NCBI RefSeq assembly: GCF_036324505.1 | Contig: NC_086367.1 | Span: forward strand, 23,919,078-23,983,077 | DNA: 64,000 bases | Source: Eleginops maclovinus | Taxonomy: Eukaryota > Chordata > Actinopteri > Perciformes > Eleginopidae | Direction of reading: 5' to 3' | Part shown: positions 35,201-64,000 of the stretch, in pieces | Layout: every line of letters begins with the position of its first letter | Numbering within the stretch: the first letter of the stretch is position 1 | Translations under genes and position numbers: made by a program | Notes under the pieces: generated by a model | What the model saw: the letters and a program-made list of their open reading frames with translations, nothing else | Told to the model about the DNA's origin: nothing | Databases searched by the model: none

Positions 35201-38200
35201 CAGATTAAAAATGATACAACCAAATAAACAATACAAAGATCCTCTAAAGGCGAGGATAAAACAACTCGTTGACATCATGAACACCTGCCAAACTCAAAAT
35301 ATGTTCGCAGATTCAAAAAGGTGACAAAGTGAGCCCCCATGAACATAAAACAACACACACTTCCACCGGCTCAGACGACTGCAGATAACCTGTAAATGAG
35401 ATGTGTGTGTGTGTTTCCATGCCCCCCCCCCCCCTCCCCTCCTTGCAGGACACCTATACTGTGTCAATGTAAACATACACAGAAAATTATGTACAAAACG
35501 GTGGGTGTTTTGTGTTTGTGGGACCCGTCCTCACAGTGTCACTGGACCCCACATCGACTGAATGTGTGCATGTGTGTAAGTGTGTGTGTGGGGGGGGAGC
35601 AGGTGTGGTCCAGGGCCAGGAAAAGAGCATCCGATTCAGCCACGAGATGTATATACAACACTGCTCACCACAGAGGAAGAACACTGAGGAAGAGGAGGAG
35701 TGAGAAGGAGGGATGAACCACAGGGACTGAAGCTGACATCCCCCTTGTGGAAATACAGTGTCACTGCAACCATTTTTCCCTTAACTTCAATTTTATTTCA
35801 TTTTTTTAACAGATGTTGCATCCCACCTCTTTGGTAATCTCTTGGGTGACTTTTTAAATCCGACTGATTATATAATAACATATGCAAATTAAGTAATAAA
35901 TATATGTTCTGCTGATCTTGGGAGTTTCAAACGTGTAATTAATTATCTTTTTAAAAACAAAGCACCAGTCGTATGTTAAACAGCATTCAGAATCGATGTC
36001 AAGCTACTCTTAAATTCATCCTGGAGCTATCTGCTGCTCCGACGCCCACACCGGCTTCTCTGCTGAAGAGTTTCCACCCCACTCTTTACAAAATTACAAA
36101 ATGTGTGAGAGATATTAGATGTAATTTCAGTCCTTTTTGAAGCTCTGCCAACATAACGCCTACATGTTTGATGGCGGAATCGCTTTAATGTTCTCTAATA
36201 TCATGAAAAGATGTTGTTGTAGATGCACTGATTGATATTTCCCAATGATTAGATGAAGGTGTCTCTCAGTTACTATACTAAGTAGTTTTTGCTGACTCCA
36301 TTGTGATAGATCTGCAGGGATTCATAAATTGATGCTGAAATAATTACAATATTTTGATACTCAAGAAAGAAATTGTCATAAATGTGACAACATGTTTTTC
36401 AGCAACTTAAATAAATTATTTGTTGCTTTTTTTCAGTTTTATATCAAATTAAAGGTGATATTTAGTGGTTTTAATAATGAATTGTTTAATTTAGTACATT
36501 TTTGAGGTTATACCTAGGTACTCATTTACTTATTTAACAAAGTAGAGCCCAAAGTTACAATCTTTGTTGACTCCAAGGATTAAATTGAAGGTAGAATAAG
36601 TATAATATTTAATAATCAATACTGGTTCAAGTAAATTGTAATGCAATAATGTCAGGAAATGCTGTTTTTTCAGCAACTTAAATACAGGGTTTGTTGCTTT
36701 TCTCTGTTTTACATCATATTAAAGATGATATTTGGGGATTTTTATAATGACTTAACGAGACATTTTTTGAATGCAAAGGAACTGTTGTTTAATTTGGTAC
36801 ATGTTAGTATGATATTCCCAGGTACTCATTTACTTATTTAACAAAGTAGAGCCCAAGAGGAGGATTAATGCTGCAACACAGGGATTCAGGCAGACGGAAA
36901 ACCACTTTCTTGACAGCATAAAAAAAGTGGGATTATGTGACGTTCTAAGTTATCTGATGCATGTAGCCGAAGTAACTGTGTTTGCTTGTTGTGTGGGAAG
37001 CTACTAAACATCGGTTGTGCATTTTTGGACAGAGGATACTTCAGACAGCAATGCAATCGCCCATTCCCGATATTCTCTGGAGCTAATATTACTGTCATCA
37101 ACTGCATTTCCCATAAGGGTTCAAGAAACCCAAGGACGCTTCATCTTAATAAACCGGTCCTCTATCTGCCTGAATCCTTGTTTTTGGAAAAACAAATGTA
37201 GCTTTGCTGTCTTTAAGGTTATGGTATGGCAGGCTTTGCATCTCAGTGGCCATCTTGTGATAAAGGCAGCTTTAAAAAGAAGAAGCTCTTCAGGTGTTCG
37301 GCTCGGTGTGGGGCGGCTGCAGCTTCCCTCAGGCACTCTGTTCGGTCCATAGTGACACCCTAAATATTGGCCTTTTGCACACGTACAAGTATAAGTCTCA
37401 ATAAATAGATCTATACAGCAAAGTGCATGGAAGGAACAGTAGAAAAATACCTCTGAATTGACTTCTGCAGCAACACGTTTTTTTTGTTGTTTTTAACTTT
37501 TTCTAGGATTTCTGAACTTTGAAAAGTTGAAAACTCCAGTGAGACCAAGATATCAGTAAATAAATAAAATACAATGTCATATTTTTACCGAGGCAAGATA
37601 CATAACTCTTAGAAATGTGAAGAAGACATCGTTCCAATATATAGTTTGACCCCCCGCCCACCCTCCCGCTTAGCCACAGCAATCCTTAGAGCAGAAAGTG
37701 ACCACATTTAAACAAATATTCAAAATATACAGAAAATATGGAAATATATTATATATAGATACGTATAGAGTACGGAAGTAATGTCCAGGGCAGTTTGACC
37801 GTGTTCGATGTGTCCACCATCACCATCACCATCGTCTTCTTCTTCTTCGTGTGATTTCTGAGAACTCTGCAGCTCTTAGGAAACTATGCAAATAAAAAAT
37901 AAATACTATAAATCCATCCCACAGTCACTCTACAACATATTCCCCACTAACGATACTTTGCTATTCCTTAACGTTGATCAGAAAATAGTTCTTTTAATCC
38001 TCTTTTTTGTGTTTGTGTTTTTTTTGTTGTTTTATTATATTTTTTACGATTTTATCCCCAAAATACTTTTTAGAAAAAGTCGTTTTCGTCAGACGTTGAG
38101 AAAAATATAGACCTCTGATTAACTCAACCCTCTCCGGATGTAAGACGTCAGTGTCTTCCAGGTCTTCTGGACTCGATGGAGACCCAATCCCAGCTGTAAG

Positions 38201-38433
38201 TGAACCGGCTCAGGACGGCCATCCTCTCCTGCAGCGACGGTGCTCCAGAGGTCAGGGAACTCACCTCTGAGCCTCCCTTACAGACGGGGTTGAGGGAGAG
38301 AGCGAGAGGCGTCTGGGAAAACCAAAGCTCTCCTGTTCTTACAAACCATACAGGACCAAAGAATCCCACCGTGAGATCCACCCTCTGAAGTTGTACTTTA
38401 AACCCCGGCATGTTTGTGTTCCCCTCCCGCCGT
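34521..38433 (-). other. slc8a3: slc8a3 3' flank, possibly 3' UTR, with local duplications
   Basis: No coding exon is visible. Part of this stretch is likely slc8a3 3' UTR; AATAAA on the minus strand occurs more than once, so its end is unclear. A short (CA)n lies at 35161-35200, a C11-type run near 35420 and CACCAT/TCTTCT runs at 37817-37848. Two diverged copies of a roughly 170-200 bp segment lie at about 36390-36555 and 36660-36858; both contain 'ttttcagcaacttaaata' and 'actcatttacttatttaaca'. Confidence 0.5.
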
Positions 38434-62129
<23,696 letters not shown>

Positions 62130-62379
62130 CTGCAAGAGGAAGAGGAGACGGAGGAGGAGGAGGAAGAGGAGGAAGGACAGAAAGGGGGGAAGAGAGAAGA
62201 AGTTTAATTAATAATCAGTGAAAAGGGAAATGCTGGGAGGTGAAAGTCAGGCAGATATTGAATCATCTTTGAATGTGCATTTGTGAAAGAATGATGATGC
62301 TTTCTCTAAACTTTGAATATCTATCTTTGACCAAAATAACTTCCACGCAGCTTTAGCGAAACATGGGCTGCTTTCACAG

Positions 62380-62825
62380 GTGACAATCATCAAAGTACAC
62401 ATTGCACATCTACAGGTTGCTACCGTTAGCCACCATGAGCTAACGGTCACTACACAGGATCCCTCAGAGGGTAAAAGTGGGAGCAGAGGGCGAGAGAACG
62501 AGGACAGAAGAGCGAGTGAATGGGAACCGCCTGTAATCAATCAGGCTGTAAAACGTGTAAAGGGACGTTTCACAAGGGCAGAAAAGGAGAATGATCGCAA
62601 TAAATGAAAGAAAGTGTCGCTGCACAAATCGATTTTATGGTGTCAGCCACACTGGACCTGCAGGTAAAACTGGAGCAGATAACCGAGCAGTTTACGGGTC
62701 AGGTTGGAGGAGGACGGCCCGGTAATGAAGTGGAGCGTCTGCAGGGTGAAGCTGTTTCTCTGGCAGCTCCTCGCAGCTCTCAGCGTCTAATTGATCTTTT
62801 TAAAGAGTTATTGAGCAGCGGATAA
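62380..62825 (+). other. Unassigned pair of overlapping open frames
   Basis: Two plus-strand frames overlap by 4 nt (ATGA, 62604-62607). The first (62380-62607, 75 codons) is basic and ends GRFTRAEKENDRNK. The second (62604-62825, 73 codons) reads like a helical C-terminus: LDLQVKLEQITEQFTG and SQRLIDLFKELLSSG. The composition is less repetitive than that of other chance frames here. They might be one frame-shifted remnant of a gene or transposon protein. I recognise no family, and chance cannot be excluded. It is antisense to slc8a3. Confidence 0.25.

Positions 62826-64000
<1,175 letters not shown>

Overview
The window is vertebrate nuclear DNA, almost certainly from a ray-finned (teleost) fish. 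It has spliced genes with GT-AG introns, teleost-type interspersed repeats (Tc1/mariner, hAT-like MITEs, L2-like LINE, tRNA-derived SINE) and many long (CA)n and minisatellite arrays. No bacterial, phage or CRISPR feature is present. I rebuilt the exon structures by hand from reading frames, splice sites and recalled family sequences; no alignment was run.

Layout: (1) 1-3.3 kb: the first coding exon of pcnx1 (minus strand) with its 5' flank and part of intron 1. (2) 4.0-8.2 kb: a complete eight-exon med6 (minus, 246 codons). (3) 9.8-14.4 kb: a complete three-exon ttc9 (plus, 229 codons). (4) 17.2-32.8 kb: a complete eleven-exon map3k9 (mixed-lineage kinase 1, minus), intact except for one apparent 1-nt frameshift in a G8 tract. 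(5) 38.4-62.1 kb: the 3' six coding exons of slc8a3 (Na+/Ca2+ exchanger 3, minus), including an 18-nt microexon and the exon-B-type alternative exon. The large 5' exon of slc8a3 lies beyond the right edge.

The five genes are unrelated in biochemistry: membrane protein, Mediator subunit, TPR protein, MAP3 kinase and cation exchanger. Their company matches the human 14q24.2 neighbourhood (SLC8A3, MED6, TTC9, MAP3K9, PCNX1), with the outer genes rearranged. This supports orthology and the paralogue choices.

The non-coding part is dominated by repeats: about 15 dinucleotide arrays, at least ten minisatellite or satellite blocks (17 to 72 bp units) and several transposon families. The most interesting observations are how repeats meet genes. 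A decayed Tc1 element makes up about 94 % of map3k9 intron 7. A 34-bp array multiplies the map3k9 exon 10 splice donor. Homopyrimidine tracts flank slc8a3 exon B. Nested insertions can be reconstructed from paralogous empty sites. I found no convincing new multi-gene system.
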